Source: an uncultured Lachnospiraceae bacterium (GTDB lineage: Bacteria > Bacillota > Clostridia > Lachnospirales > Lachnospiraceae). From it: 37,527 nt of DNA. Positions within the stretch are counted from its first letter, which is position 1, and each line of letters starts with the position of its first letter. A program made the translations under genes and the position numbers. The notes below the pieces were generated by a model that saw only the letters and a list, made by a program, of their open reading frames with translations, was not told where the DNA came from and did not search any database. The stretch covers positions 1-37,527 of the forward strand of contig CANTEW010000023.1 of NCBI GenBank assembly GCA_947652925.1, given 5' to 3'. Of the stretch, positions 15,115-26,181 are shown piece by piece.

Positions 15115-15660
15115 CTACTCCAGCATTCTTTCTATATTGATGACAAATCCCTCGCAGATACACGACTGGATGTCGTCTTCAAATCCATATTGATCGGTCC
15201 TTTCCTCTTTTTCCAGATCGTAGGCCATGACCGTTTTTTTCCGGGGATCCACGATCCAGTATTCACGCACCCCCGCCGTACGGTACTTGAATAGTTTCAC
15301 ACCATAATCTATCCGGGAGTTGGACGGCGATACGATCTCGATCACCCAGTCCGGCGCGCCGTTGCATCCGCGGTCGTCTATCTTATCTTTATCACATATC
15401 ACAGAAATATCCGGTTCTACATAATTTCTGTCATCCCCGTTCAAAAAAACCGCAAAAGGCGCGGGGAAAACTTCGCACGTTCCGCCGTTTTTCTTGATAT
15501 GATCCCTTATTTCAGCAGATAATCCCATAAGGATGCGCTGGTGCATCGTATTTGGCGGCGCCATATCGTATATCTGCCCATCGATCAGTTCCGCACGCTG
15601 TCCTTCTGGCAGGGCATAGATATCTCCGATCGTATAAACTTCCTTTCTTGCCAACTGCAT
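15115..15660 (-). CDS. Uma2 family protein (PD-(D/E)XK nuclease fold, DUF820)
   Basis: A 181-residue protein of the Uma2/DUF820 family, which has the restriction-endonuclease-like fold and is often expanded in genomes without a known role. Visible family features are ELIDGQIYDMAPP near the N-terminus, VEPDISVI (central Asp), PDWVIEIVSPS (Glu of the E-x-V element) and REYWIVDP, so the catalytic core looks intact. The ATG at 15660 has GGGAGG nine bases upstream. A GTG two codons earlier is possible but sits too close to that site. It is the first gene of a two-gene unit with pepF, which does not reveal a function. Confidence 0.88.
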   Translation of the reverse strand: MQLARKEVYTIGDIYALPEGQRAELIDGQIYDMAPPNTMHQRILMGLSAEIRDHIKKNGGTCEVFPAPFAVFLNGDDRNYVEPDISVICDKDKIDDRGCNGAPDWVIEIVSPSNSRIDYGVKLFKYRTAGVREYWIVDPRKKTVMAYDLEKEERTDQYGFEDDIQSCICEGFVINIERMLE

Positions 15661-15692
15661 ATACACATACCTCCCACTCTTTACTTGACACT

Positions 15693-15721
15693 ATGATACC
15701 CCAGGGATTTTTTCTTTTCAA
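15693..15721 (-). promoter_or_regulatory. Promoter of the Uma2-like gene and pepF
   Basis: On the minus strand, TTGAAA (15716-15721) and TATCAT (15693-15698) are 17 bases apart, about 33 bases before the start codon. Confidence 0.6.
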
Positions 15722-15768
15722 GCTTTTTTTGTATCCGCCCACTTTTAGATCGCCCAAAAATTTTTATC

Positions 15769-15797
15769 TTGACATCCTGCCAGGTCTATTGTATCAT
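15769..15797 (+). promoter_or_regulatory. Promoter of the GntR-ABC operon
   Basis: TTGACA (15769-15774), 17 bases, TATCAT (15792-15797). The -10 box lies inside the left arm of a perfect inverted repeat, so a bound repressor would block RNA polymerase directly. Confidence 0.75.
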
Positions 15798-15825
15798 TGT
15801 ATTAAGTCAATAATACAATGATACA
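15790..15825 (+). promoter_or_regulatory. Operator: perfect 15-bp inverted repeat for the YtrA-like regulator
   Basis: TGTATCATTGTATTA (15790-15804) and its exact complement TAATACAATGATACA (15811-15825) flank a 6-base spacer. It covers the -10 region and ends about 12 bases before the GntR start codon. GntR/YtrA repressors typically bind such palindromes in their own promoter. Confidence 0.8.
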
Positions 15826-15837
15826 GGGAGGGGTTAT

Positions 15838-16209
15838 ATGACATGGATTCTAGATCCCAGCCGCCCGATCTATGCGCAGATCGCAGAACTGGTGCGTCTG
15901 GACATCATCTCCGGCCTTTACCAGCCGGGGACAAAGCTGCCTTCTGTCCGGGAACTGGCGGCCCAGGCGAAAGTAAATCCCAATACGATGCAGAAGGCGC
16001 TGACCGAATTGGAGCGCAGCGGCCTGGTCCATTCCATGCGGACCAGTGGAAGATTTATCACGGAGGATATCGACATGATACAAAAGATGAAAGAAAACCT
16101 GGCGACAGACCAGATACGGGGATTCCTGGAGAAGATGTCCAGTATGGGTTTCCAGCCCCAGGATACCTTAAAGCTCATTGAAAAGATTTTAAAGGAGGAG
16201 CAGTCATGA
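15838..16209 (+). CDS. GntR family transcriptional regulator, YtrA subfamily
   Basis: A 123-residue repressor with an N-terminal winged helix (about 10-75): PIYAQIAELVRLDIISG, PGTKLPSVRELAAQ, VNPNTMQKALTELERSGL and an RTSGRFIT wing. The short C-terminal helical tail (about 80-123) has no large effector domain, which places it in the YtrA subgroup, usually encoded next to ABC transporters. The start follows GGGAGGGG. The stop codon overlaps the start of the ABC ATPase gene (ATGA), so the three genes form one unit. It most likely represses this operon through the palindrome at 15790-15825. The inducing signal is unknown; cell-envelope-active compounds are common for this subfamily. Confidence 0.92.
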   Translation: MTWILDPSRPIYAQIAELVRLDIISGLYQPGTKLPSVRELAAQAKVNPNTMQKALTELERSGLVHSMRTSGRFITEDIDMIQKMKENLATDQIRGFLEKMSSMGFQPQDTLKLIEKILKEEQS

Positions 16210-16904
16210 GTACCATTCTGCAATGTGAAAATCTATCGAAGAGATACGGGGCACGGACCGCCCTGGACAATATCAGCCTCAAACTGGACTCCGGCCGGAT
16301 CATCGGTCTGCTGGGACCCAACGGGAGCGGGAAATCCACACTCATCAAACTGATCAACGACCTGCTCAGCCCCACCGCCGGGACACTGCTGATCGACGGA
16401 CACGCACCAGGCCTGGAGACGAAGAAGATCGTATCCTACCTGCCGGAACGCACCTATCTGGATGAAAACCTGAAGGTCAGCAGTTATATCTCTTACTTTG
16501 CTGATTTTTACGGAGATTTCGACACCAGCCGCGCTCTGGATATGCTGCAGCGGCTGGACATCGACCCGGATCTGCGGATCAAGACCCTGTCAAAAGGGAC
16601 ACAGGAAAAAGTACAGCTGATCCTGGTCATGAGCCGGCGGGCGCGCCTGTACTGTCTGGATGAGCCCATCGCGGGCGTGGACCCGGCGGCCCGGGACTAT
16701 ATCCTGTCCACGATCATCAACAACTATGACGAAAACGCCACGATACTGATCTCCACCCACCTGATCTCCGATGTGGAAAACATCCTGGACGAAGTAGTCT
16801 TTATCCAGAACGGGCATATCCGCCTGCAGGCGCAAGTGGATGATATCCGCTGTAACCAGGGAAACTCCATAGATGGACTATTCCGGGAGGTATTCAAATG
16901 TTAA
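16206..16904 (+). CDS. ABC transporter ATP-binding protein (YtrB/BcrA-like)
   Basis: A 232-residue ATPase subunit. Walker A is GPNGSGKST (37-45); the signature is LSKGTQEK (128-135), a variant of LSGGQ seen in this subfamily; Walker B ends in LDEP (Asp152, Glu153); and the switch His is in ISTHL (about 174). The Q-loop reads YLPERT, without the standard Gln, again as in related BcrA/YtrB proteins. AAGGAGG precedes the ATG. It overlaps the regulator by 4 bp and the permease by 7 bp. It should drive transport through the permease encoded next. The substrate cannot be read from the sequence. Confidence 0.93.
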   Translation: MSTILQCENLSKRYGARTALDNISLKLDSGRIIGLLGPNGSGKSTLIKLINDLLSPTAGTLLIDGHAPGLETKKIVSYLPERTYLDENLKVSSYISYFADFYGDFDTSRALDMLQRLDIDPDLRIKTLSKGTQEKVQLILVMSRRARLYCLDEPIAGVDPAARDYILSTIINNYDENATILISTHLISDVENILDEVVFIQNGHIRLQAQVDDIRCNQGNSIDGLFREVFKC

Positions 16905-17719
16905 AAAAGATATTCAAATATGAATGGAAAACGATCTGCCCCTTACTGCTGGCAGTCCATGGCGTCGGACTGGTGATAGCCGTCATCTGCAGGATCGGCA
17001 TCCGTCTGATGGACGGCCTTGATGGAAATGATAACTCGCTCATGGCCATATTACTGATGATGGCAGCTGTCATGGCCATCGGATGTATCGTAGCCTATAC
17101 TTATTTCTATACAGGTTACCGTTTTTATAAAAGCGTATTCACCCAGCAGGGATACCTGACCAACACCCTGCCCGTCACCGCTGACCAGCTGATCTGGGGA
17201 AAAGGCTTTACCGCGGTCATCTGGGTATCTTTAAACTTCCTGTGGGCAGTCATCGCTCTGATCATCCTGATCGCATCCCCCTCTGATGTGTCAGAGATAC
17301 TGCATGAACTCCCAAAAGCCATCGCCAGCCTGTTCAGCAGAGACACGCCTGCATTTGTCTGGCTAGCCGTACTCTCCACTTTGCTGACCCCGTTTTCCAT
17401 GACCATACAGATATATGCTTCCGCAGCGATCGGCAACTTATTCATGGGGCATAAACTTCTGGCGACCATTGGCTCTTTTTTCGGCATCAGCTTCATACAG
17501 CAGATCCTGGGATTGGTCATATTGGCCATCTGTGGACCGCATCTTACCCGTATCACTTATCAGGCACAGGAGATAGAGGGAAATATATCTTACTACACAC
17601 CTGTCCTCAACACGATGAACCTTATGATGATCCTCACACTGGCCTTCAGCGTGATCTGTGCCGTGGGTTTCTACTTCCTGTGCAGATATGTACTGGACCA
17701 TAAGCTGAATCTGGAATGA
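16898..17719 (+). CDS. ABC-2-type permease protein
   Basis: A 273-residue membrane protein with six hydrophobic segments (about 14-34, 50-72, 103-130, 150-180, 185-210 and 240-262). It is the membrane partner of the preceding ATPase, whose gene it overlaps by 7 bp. GGGAGG lies upstream of the ATG. Sequence outside the helices is little conserved, so the family call rests on topology and position. The GntR-ATPase-permease set matches small YtrA-controlled exporters of Firmicutes. A strong hairpin follows 10 bp after the stop codon. Confidence 0.85.
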   Translation: MLKKIFKYEWKTICPLLLAVHGVGLVIAVICRIGIRLMDGLDGNDNSLMAILLMMAAVMAIGCIVAYTYFYTGYRFYKSVFTQQGYLTNTLPVTADQLIWGKGFTAVIWVSLNFLWAVIALIILIASPSDVSEILHELPKAIASLFSRDTPAFVWLAVLSTLLTPFSMTIQIYASAAIGNLFMGHKLLATIGSFFGISFIQQILGLVILAICGPHLTRITYQAQEIEGNISYYTPVLNTMNLMMILTLAFSVICAVGFYFLCRYVLDHKLNLE

Positions 17720-17723
17720 GCAT

Positions 17724-17750
17724 AAAAAACCCCCGGAAAAGATCCGGGGG
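17724..17750. terminator. Bidirectional intrinsic terminator
   Basis: CCCCCGGA (17730-17737) and TCCGGGGG (17743-17750) form a perfect 8-bp GC-rich stem with a 5-base loop. On the minus strand a run of six T follows, ending the purine/VOC transcript. On the plus strand it lies just after the permease, but its T-tract there is poor. Confidence 0.85.
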
Positions 17751-17767
17751 CATTCCATATTTATTTC

Positions 17768-18160
17768 CTATAAGATCTGGCAAAACTCCATCTCTTCCCC
17801 TGTAGGGCTTGCGATCTTAAAGAATCTCACACCTTTCTCCCAAAAAGTAGGGATCTCCTCAATACCATCTGTAGTGATCCTATACCCTTTTTCTACGCAA
17901 TAGGCATGATCCGCCTCTATATCCTGGGAATCGAATGCATAGTGATCGATCTTCCCTGATACTTCCTGTGGGATAGGTTCCACTGGCTGGTACATCTCGA
18001 TCACCACGTCCTTGTTTTTCATAAATTTTACAGATGTCCCATCAGGTGCCTGAAATCCTCCCATCAGTCCAAACCCCAGCACATCCTGATACCATCTGGC
18101 ATCTGCCTCCAGGTCGTTTGTCGCTATGCCGATATGTCCATGTTTTCTATTTTTGATCAT
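17768..18160 (-). CDS. VOC family (glyoxalase/bleomycin-resistance-like) protein
   Basis: A 130-residue protein with two beta-alpha-beta-beta-beta units. The first begins at KHGHIGIATNDLEADARWYQ and the second at KIDHYAFDSQDIEADHAYC, ending in TGEEMEFCQIL. The pattern His-x-Gly near the start, His in the second unit and Glu near the end would suit metal binding as in glyoxalase I. The substrate is not identifiable; the family includes lyases, isomerases and dioxygenases. AGGAGGG lies before the ATG. It follows the AICAR transformylase gene by 21 bp and is closed by the terminator at 17724-17750, so it is probably the last gene of that transcript. Confidence 0.85.
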   Translation of the reverse strand: MIKNRKHGHIGIATNDLEADARWYQDVLGFGLMGGFQAPDGTSVKFMKNKDVVIEMYQPVEPIPQEVSGKIDHYAFDSQDIEADHAYCVEKGYRITTDGIEEIPTFWEKGVRFFKIASPTGEEMEFCQIL

Positions 18161-18181
18161 AACTGACTCACCCTCCTGTGA

Positions 18182-19369
18182 TCAATGGTGGAACAGACGG
18201 ATACCTGTAAACACCATGACCATCCCATATTTATCACACGTCTCGATCACTGCCTGATCTCGGACAGAGCCGCCGGGTTGGGCGATATACCGCACACCGC
18301 TCTTTTTCGCCCGTTCGATATTATCGCTGAAAGGAAAGAACGCATCCGACCCAAGAGTAACGCCGTCCATACGGTCTAACCAAGCCCGCTTTTCCTCCCT
18401 GGTGAATACAGACGGCTTTATCTTGAAGATCTTCTGCCATACGCCCTCTTCCAGCACATCCATATATTCATCTCCGATATAGACATCGATCGCATTGTCC
18501 CTCTCCGCCCGGCTGATACTGTCTACAAACTCCAGTCCCAGTACCTGGGGACTTTGGCGCAGCATCCAATTATCCGCTTTCTGCCCGGCCAGCCTGGTAC
18601 AATGTACCCGGGACTGCTGCCCGGCGCCGATACCGATCGCCTGGCCATCTTTCACATAACACACAGAGTTAGACTGTGTATATTTCAAAGTGATCAGCGC
18701 GATCTTCAGATCTCTCCTATCATCCGGGGATAATGCTTTATTTTTGGTCACGATATGGGATAAGAGCCCGTCGTCAATAGAAAGTTCCTGTCTGCCCTGT
18801 TCAAATGTGATCCCAAATACCTCTTTATGTTCCATCGGAGCAGGTCTGTAGTCCTGGTCTATCTGTATCACATTATAAGCACCCTTCTTCTTTGCTTTCA
18901 GGATCTCCAATGCTCCCGGTGCATAACCGGGGGCGATCACACCGTCCGAGACTTCCCGTTTGATCAGACGCGCCGTATCCTCGTCACAGACACGGGACAA
19001 AGCGATAAGGTCGCCGAAAGAAGACATCCGATCCGCCCCCCTGGCTCTTGCATAGGCACAGGCCAGCGGCGATAACTCACTCTCCCTGCTGATATCATCC
19101 ACCCAATAGATCTTTGCCAATGTGTCGTCCAGCGGCAGTCCCACCGCAGCCCCCGCCGGAGAGACATGCTTAAATGACGCGGCAGCCGGCAGACCTGTGG
19201 CCCCGTCAAGCTCCCTGACCAGCTGCCATGCATTCAACGCATCCAGAAAATTGATATAGCCAGGTCTCCCGGACAAAACCTGTATGGGCAGATCCTCCCC
19301 ACCGCTCATATAGATCCTGGAAGGTTTCTGGTTCGGGTTGCATCCGTATTTTAATTGTAATCCCTTCAA
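18182..19369 (-). CDS. purH: Stand-alone AICAR transformylase (PurH C-terminal domain only)
   Basis: A 395-residue enzyme that adds the formyl group from 10-formyl-tetrahydrofolate to AICAR, the ninth step of purine synthesis. Family motifs: KYGCNPNQKPSRIY at the N-terminus, SFKHVSPAGAAVG (catalytic Lys-His) and GIGAGQQSRVHCTRLAG. It lacks the N-terminal IMP cyclohydrolase domain of ordinary bifunctional PurH. The start is TTG at 19367-19369, with AAGGAG eight bases upstream. No ATG is available before Met22, and the family N-terminus begins exactly here, so TTG initiation is well supported. The missing cyclohydrolase is supplied by the PurO-type gene just upstream. Confidence 0.92.
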   Translation of the reverse strand: MKGLQLKYGCNPNQKPSRIYMSGGEDLPIQVLSGRPGYINFLDALNAWQLVRELDGATGLPAAASFKHVSPAGAAVGLPLDDTLAKIYWVDDISRESELSPLACAYARARGADRMSSFGDLIALSRVCDEDTARLIKREVSDGVIAPGYAPGALEILKAKKKGAYNVIQIDQDYRPAPMEHKEVFGITFEQGRQELSIDDGLLSHIVTKNKALSPDDRRDLKIALITLKYTQSNSVCYVKDGQAIGIGAGQQSRVHCTRLAGQKADNWMLRQSPQVLGLEFVDSISRAERDNAIDVYIGDEYMDVLEEGVWQKIFKIKPSVFTREEKRAWLDRMDGVTLGSDAFFPFSDNIERAKKSGVRYIAQPGGSVRDQAVIETCDKYGMVMVFTGIRLFHH

Positions 19370-19396
19370 AATGGCCGCTCCTTTGATATGATAGAT

Positions 19397-20110
19397 TTAC
19401 TGCTCCTTATTGATGATCTTTGACTCATAAGTGCCTGTAGCGATATCGATAAAACGCACAAACAATGCCACCTTATTGTCCTTATCCAGGCTGTCCCATA
19501 TCCTCCCGGCAAACTCCTCCAGATCATCCGGGATCCCTACCAGTCTCGGTTCTCCCTCATAACTGGGCAGCGGATCGCCGTCGCCTTGATACGTATGGAT
19601 AAAACGTCCCTCCCCGGGCGCAGGATCTTCATAGGCAAACGTATACCGGAGACAGCGATCCGGCCTGCCGTTGTCAGATCTGAGGATGGACATGGCAAAA
19701 TGAAAACTGCCATCCTCAATATGGAGGATCCCGGAGATACGCGGCGTATAGTTGGGTGCGTCCGGCTCAAAGGTCCGGCTGCGCAGCGTCTGTTCAAACG
19801 TCATCTGCTCATCCATGCCCTCGTATATGGTGTCTGTCTGGTCGCCATTGGTGACGATCGTCTTATTCCCCAGCACCCGCACAGGAGCATAGATCACCAG
19901 GCTGGGATCCGTCATCTTCGCCGGATCGAATGCCTGGGTGCGTATGCCCTGGCCATCTTCTACGAAGATACGGTTCCGGCTGTTCTCGCTCCTGCCCATG
20001 ATAAAATAAGCCGCCACAGCCTTTTTCCCATCCTGGCTCTTTCCGATCACGATGCCCCGTCCCGGATAGGCATTCCCCCTCAATTCCTGTTCCAATGAGA
20101 TCATCTTCAT
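19397..20110 (-). CDS. purO: IMP cyclohydrolase, PurO-type (archaeal-like)
   Basis: A 237-residue protein of the IMP_cyclohyd family first described as archaeal PurO, which closes FAICAR to IMP, the last step of purine synthesis. Recognisable stretches are YPGRGIVIGKSQDGKKAVAA, YFIMGRSENSRNRIF, NGDQTDTIY, FEPDAPNYTPRISG and YEGEPRLVGI. The length fits the family. The ATG follows the TAA of the amidase gene with no gap, and GAAGGGGG serves as ribosome-binding site. Its partner, a transformylase without cyclohydrolase domain, is encoded 27 bp downstream, so the two together replace bifunctional PurH. This combination is known in Lachnospiraceae-like Clostridia. Confidence 0.88.
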   Translation of the reverse strand: MKMISLEQELRGNAYPGRGIVIGKSQDGKKAVAAYFIMGRSENSRNRIFVEDGQGIRTQAFDPAKMTDPSLVIYAPVRVLGNKTIVTNGDQTDTIYEGMDEQMTFEQTLRSRTFEPDAPNYTPRISGILHIEDGSFHFAMSILRSDNGRPDRCLRYTFAYEDPAPGEGRFIHTYQGDGDPLPSYEGEPRLVGIPDDLEEFAGRIWDSLDKDNKVALFVRFIDIATGTYESKIINKEQ

Positions 20111-22268
<2,158 letters not shown>

Positions 22269-22328
22269 TCATCCTTAGAGTGTTTTTTCTGCTATTGCAC
22301 CATAGTTTAACAAAAATCAACAGGGGTG

Positions 22329-22832
22329 TCAATCCACAAACACTTTGTTAGGATAGTATCTCTGCAGAGTTTCCAGCATCTGCCCATCCGGTTCCAGCAA
22401 GATCTTACACAATCCTTTATCATCGCGGATGATCATACCGTAAACGTCTGCTCCGTCCGCTCTGGAAGAATAATCTTTCACTCTCAGGCGGGTATCGCTG
22501 TTATAATGATCCATCCTCCGTGATCCTATGGGAGCAAAAAGCTCCATCTCATCTAATTGGAGATCTTCCGCTTTTTTCCGCTTGCTCTTTGAGTAGATCT
22601 TGTCAATATCCAATTCCCGTTCCACCAGCAGATATTCAAATTCCATGTCAAAGGCCGGCAGCAGGAAGAACGCCGCCACACCCAGAGCGACCGCCGCCAG
22701 GAGAAATCGCACGTGGATGAACACCCCCGCAAAAGCTGCCAGCACCAGCAACAGGATCGATCCGCCCTTTTTCAGCCTGTCCAGCCCCGTCATCTGTCTT
22801 TTCACCAATACCTCAGCATATTGATCGCCCAT
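22329..22832 (-). CDS. Small membrane protein, DUF6106-like
   Basis: A 167-residue protein with two adjacent membrane helices (about 25-40 and 42-62), a short amphipathic N-terminus and a cytoplasmic C-terminal part with basic KSKRKK and conserved-looking YSSRADGADVYG stretches. It resembles the uncharacterised DUF6106 proteins often found near groEL/guaB in Lachnospiraceae; I make that link from memory of layout, with moderate certainty. AAAGGGGG precedes the ATG. It begins after the groEL terminator, so it is probably transcribed apart from groEL and possibly together with guaB, 72 bp away. Function unknown. Confidence 0.7.
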   Translation of the reverse strand: MGDQYAEVLVKRQMTGLDRLKKGGSILLLVLAAFAGVFIHVRFLLAAVALGVAAFFLLPAFDMEFEYLLVERELDIDKIYSKSKRKKAEDLQLDEMELFAPIGSRRMDHYNSDTRLRVKDYSSRADGADVYGMIIRDDKGLCKILLEPDGQMLETLQRYYPNKVFVD

Positions 22833-22862
22833 GGATCAGCCCCCTTTCTTTCGATCAAGACG

Positions 22863-22894
22863 AAAAGGGCCAACATCTTAAAAATGTCAGCCCT
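22863..22894 (-). terminator. Intrinsic terminator after groEL
   Basis: AGGGCTGACAT and ATGTTGGCCCT (minus strand) pair over 11 bp with two G-U pairs and a 7-base loop, followed by TTTT. It lies about 22 bp after the groEL stop codon. Confidence 0.75.
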
Positions 22895-22915
22895 CTATCT
22901 ATTATAGTCCAGATA

Positions 22916-24544
<1,629 letters not shown>

Positions 24545-24588
24545 TTACCTCCATCTTCTATATGATAAGTTCTGTCCGATCCAGTCCA

Positions 24589-24873
24589 TTACTCTACGAT
24601 CGCAAGGATATCGCTCTGTTTTACGATGATATATTCATCCTCATGCATCTTCACATCAGTCCCGGCATATTTGGAGTAGATCACCTGATCGCCTACTTTT
24701 ACTTCCATCTTTACTTCTTTTCCATCTACACATCCGCCCGGCCCTACTGCGATCACTTCTGCCTGCTGCGGCTTTTCCTGTGCCTGCCCCGGCAACACGA
24801 TCCCGGATTTTGTAGTCTCTTCTGCTTCTAACTGTTTCAATACAACTCTGTCACCTAAAGGTACTAATTTCAT
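24589..24873 (-). CDS. groS: Co-chaperonin GroES (Hsp10)
   Basis: A 94-residue co-chaperonin starting MKLVPLGDRVVLKQ, with the mobile loop ETTKSGIVLPGQAQEK and KYAGTDVKMHEDEYIIVKQSDILAIVE at the end. I choose the ATG at 24873 because AGGAGG lies nine bases before it and the family N-terminus begins there; the open frame extends upstream through the promoter but is not translated. Directly upstream lies a CIRCE operator, so heat-inducible control by HrcA is expected. Confidence 0.97.
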   Translation of the reverse strand: MKLVPLGDRVVLKQLEAEETTKSGIVLPGQAQEKPQQAEVIAVGPGGCVDGKEVKMEVKVGDQVIYSKYAGTDVKMHEDEYIIVKQSDILAIVE

Positions 24874-24905
24874 AGCCCATTGCCTCCTATTGATATTTTT
24901 TCTTG

Positions 24906-24932
24906 CTAGCACTCTTTTTTTCTGAGTGCTGA
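24906..24932 (-). promoter_or_regulatory. CIRCE operator (HrcA binding site)
   Basis: The plus strand reads CTAGCACTC, nine bases, GAGTGCTGA; the consensus is TTAGCACTC-N9-GAGTGCTAA. It lies between the gro promoter and the groES ribosome-binding site, the standard place for HrcA repression. Confidence 0.93.
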
Positions 24933-24943
24933 TCGTTGAGTAT

Positions 24944-24972
24944 ATATTATTCGAATTGCTGGGTTTGTGCAA
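24944..24972 (-). promoter_or_regulatory. Promoter of groES-groEL
   Basis: On the minus strand, TTGCAC (24967-24972), 17 bases, TAATAT (24944-24949). The CIRCE element begins just downstream, covering the start of the transcript. Confidence 0.7.
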
Positions 24973-25064
24973 GCGCAAAAAAAACGCTTCATGCCCATTC
25001 AACTCATATTATATCCAATTTTCTCCTGTATACTCAGATTTTCTCATATTTATAAAAAAGTGTA

Positions 25065-25095
25065 AAAGAATGGGGCCCGTTTTACCGGACCCCAT
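25065..25095 (-). terminator. Intrinsic terminator after codY
   Basis: On the minus strand, ATGGGGTCCG and CGGGCCCCAT pair with one mismatch around a short loop, then a T-rich tract (TCTTTTACACTTTTTT). It lies just past the codY stop codon. Confidence 0.75.
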
Positions 25096-25100
25096 CCCAC

Positions 25101-25889
25101 TTACCCCTTTTTCACGCGGGTTTCTTTGATCTCTTCTAATTCATCAAAAATAACTTCATTCAGGACTTTTATATAGGTCCCCTTCATACCAGAGGAGCGG
25201 GATTCGATCACACCAGCGCTCTCAAATTTGCGCAGAGCGTTTACGATCACTGAGCGGGTGATCCCCACCCGGTCTGCGATCTTACTGGCCACAAGTATCC
25301 CTTCATTGCCGTCAAGTTCCTGAAAGATATGGATGATAGCTTCTAACTCCGTAAAAGACAATGTACTGAAAGCTGACTTCACTACCTGCTTCTTCCTGTC
25401 CTCCTCAGCATTCTCCTCATGTACAGAACGCATCATCTCCAGTCCCACCACTGTAGTCCCATATTCACTCACAATGATGTCCTCGATCTCATAAGCGTTG
25501 TCGTCTCTATACATAAATACGGTGCCCAGGCGTTCCCCCGCAATGTCAATAGGGTTGATGATACCCTGATATTTGCGCATCTCTTCCCCCTCAAATCCCA
25601 GAGTCTGCAGATTCACATTCTCCTTGGTAGATAATACGCCCAAAAATCTCTCATTCAATAATGGATCTACATGGCTGCCCACTTGTCCCTCGATCAATTC
25701 CGTGATCTCATCAACTCCCGGACTCAAAGCAACCCCCAATACTTTTCCTTTTCTGCTGATTACCAATATATTGGAACTTAAGGTTTCCATCAATACCTGA
25801 CAAATATCATTGAAAACTACTTTCTTCGAGCTATTATTATGAAGTAATTTATTAATTTTCCTTGTTTTGTCTAATAATTGAACACTCAT
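25101..25889 (-). CDS. codY: GTP- and branched-chain-amino-acid-sensing repressor CodY
   Basis: A 262-residue global nutritional regulator. It starts MSVQLLDKTRKINKLL, as CodY proteins do, at the ATG at 25889 with GGAGG eight bases upstream; a TTG 24 bases earlier is not needed. The N-terminal GAF domain (about 1-155) binds isoleucine, leucine or valine. The C-terminal winged helix-turn-helix includes ASKIADRVGITRSVIVNALRKFESAGVIESRSSGMKGTYI, with the classic recognition helix. The gene lies downstream of topA but is separated by a terminator and about 290 bp, so it has its own promoter. A CodY-box-like sequence lies in that gap. Confidence 0.96.
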   Translation of the reverse strand: MSVQLLDKTRKINKLLHNNSSKKVVFNDICQVLMETLSSNILVISRKGKVLGVALSPGVDEITELIEGQVGSHVDPLLNERFLGVLSTKENVNLQTLGFEGEEMRKYQGIINPIDIAGERLGTVFMYRDDNAYEIEDIIVSEYGTTVVGLEMMRSVHEENAEEDRKKQVVKSAFSTLSFTELEAIIHIFQELDGNEGILVASKIADRVGITRSVIVNALRKFESAGVIESRSSGMKGTYIKVLNEVIFDELEEIKETRVKKG

Positions 25890-26116
25890 ATAGCCGTCCT
25901 CCTCTTTTTTCAAAGAAATATTCGGTTACACAGCTTCAAAGACCTTAAATTTACAAAACGCTGTGTCAATTCCTCACACTGTCATGATAATATACGGTAA
26001 AGCATCCTGATATAATCTTCTTATGCCTGGGCAAGACATAAAGCTACTGTCTCATGTTACCACACAATTAAAACGAAATCAACAGATATCTGCACGTATT
26101 ATATGTATATTCTTCT

Positions 26117-26131
26117 TATTTTCAGATAATA
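26117..26131. promoter_or_regulatory. Possible CodY box upstream of codY
   Basis: TATTTTCAGATAATA matches 12 of 15 positions of the CodY consensus AATTTTCWGAAAATT. It lies about 230 bp upstream of the codY start, next to the topA terminator. Self-regulation would be typical, but a single three-mismatch site is weak evidence. I see no other feature, and no confident promoter, in 25890-26146. Confidence 0.35.
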
Positions 26132-26143
26132 AAGACATCCGCC

Positions 26144-26174
26144 AAAAAAGAGGCATCCCATCCAATGCCTCTTT
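26144..26174 (-). terminator. Intrinsic terminator after topA
   Basis: AAAGAGGCAT and ATGCCTCTTT (10-bp perfect stem, 8-base loop), followed on the minus strand by TTT beyond the stem's own T-run. It starts about 8 bp after the topA stop codon. Confidence 0.85.
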
Positions 26175-26181
26175 CCCTGCT

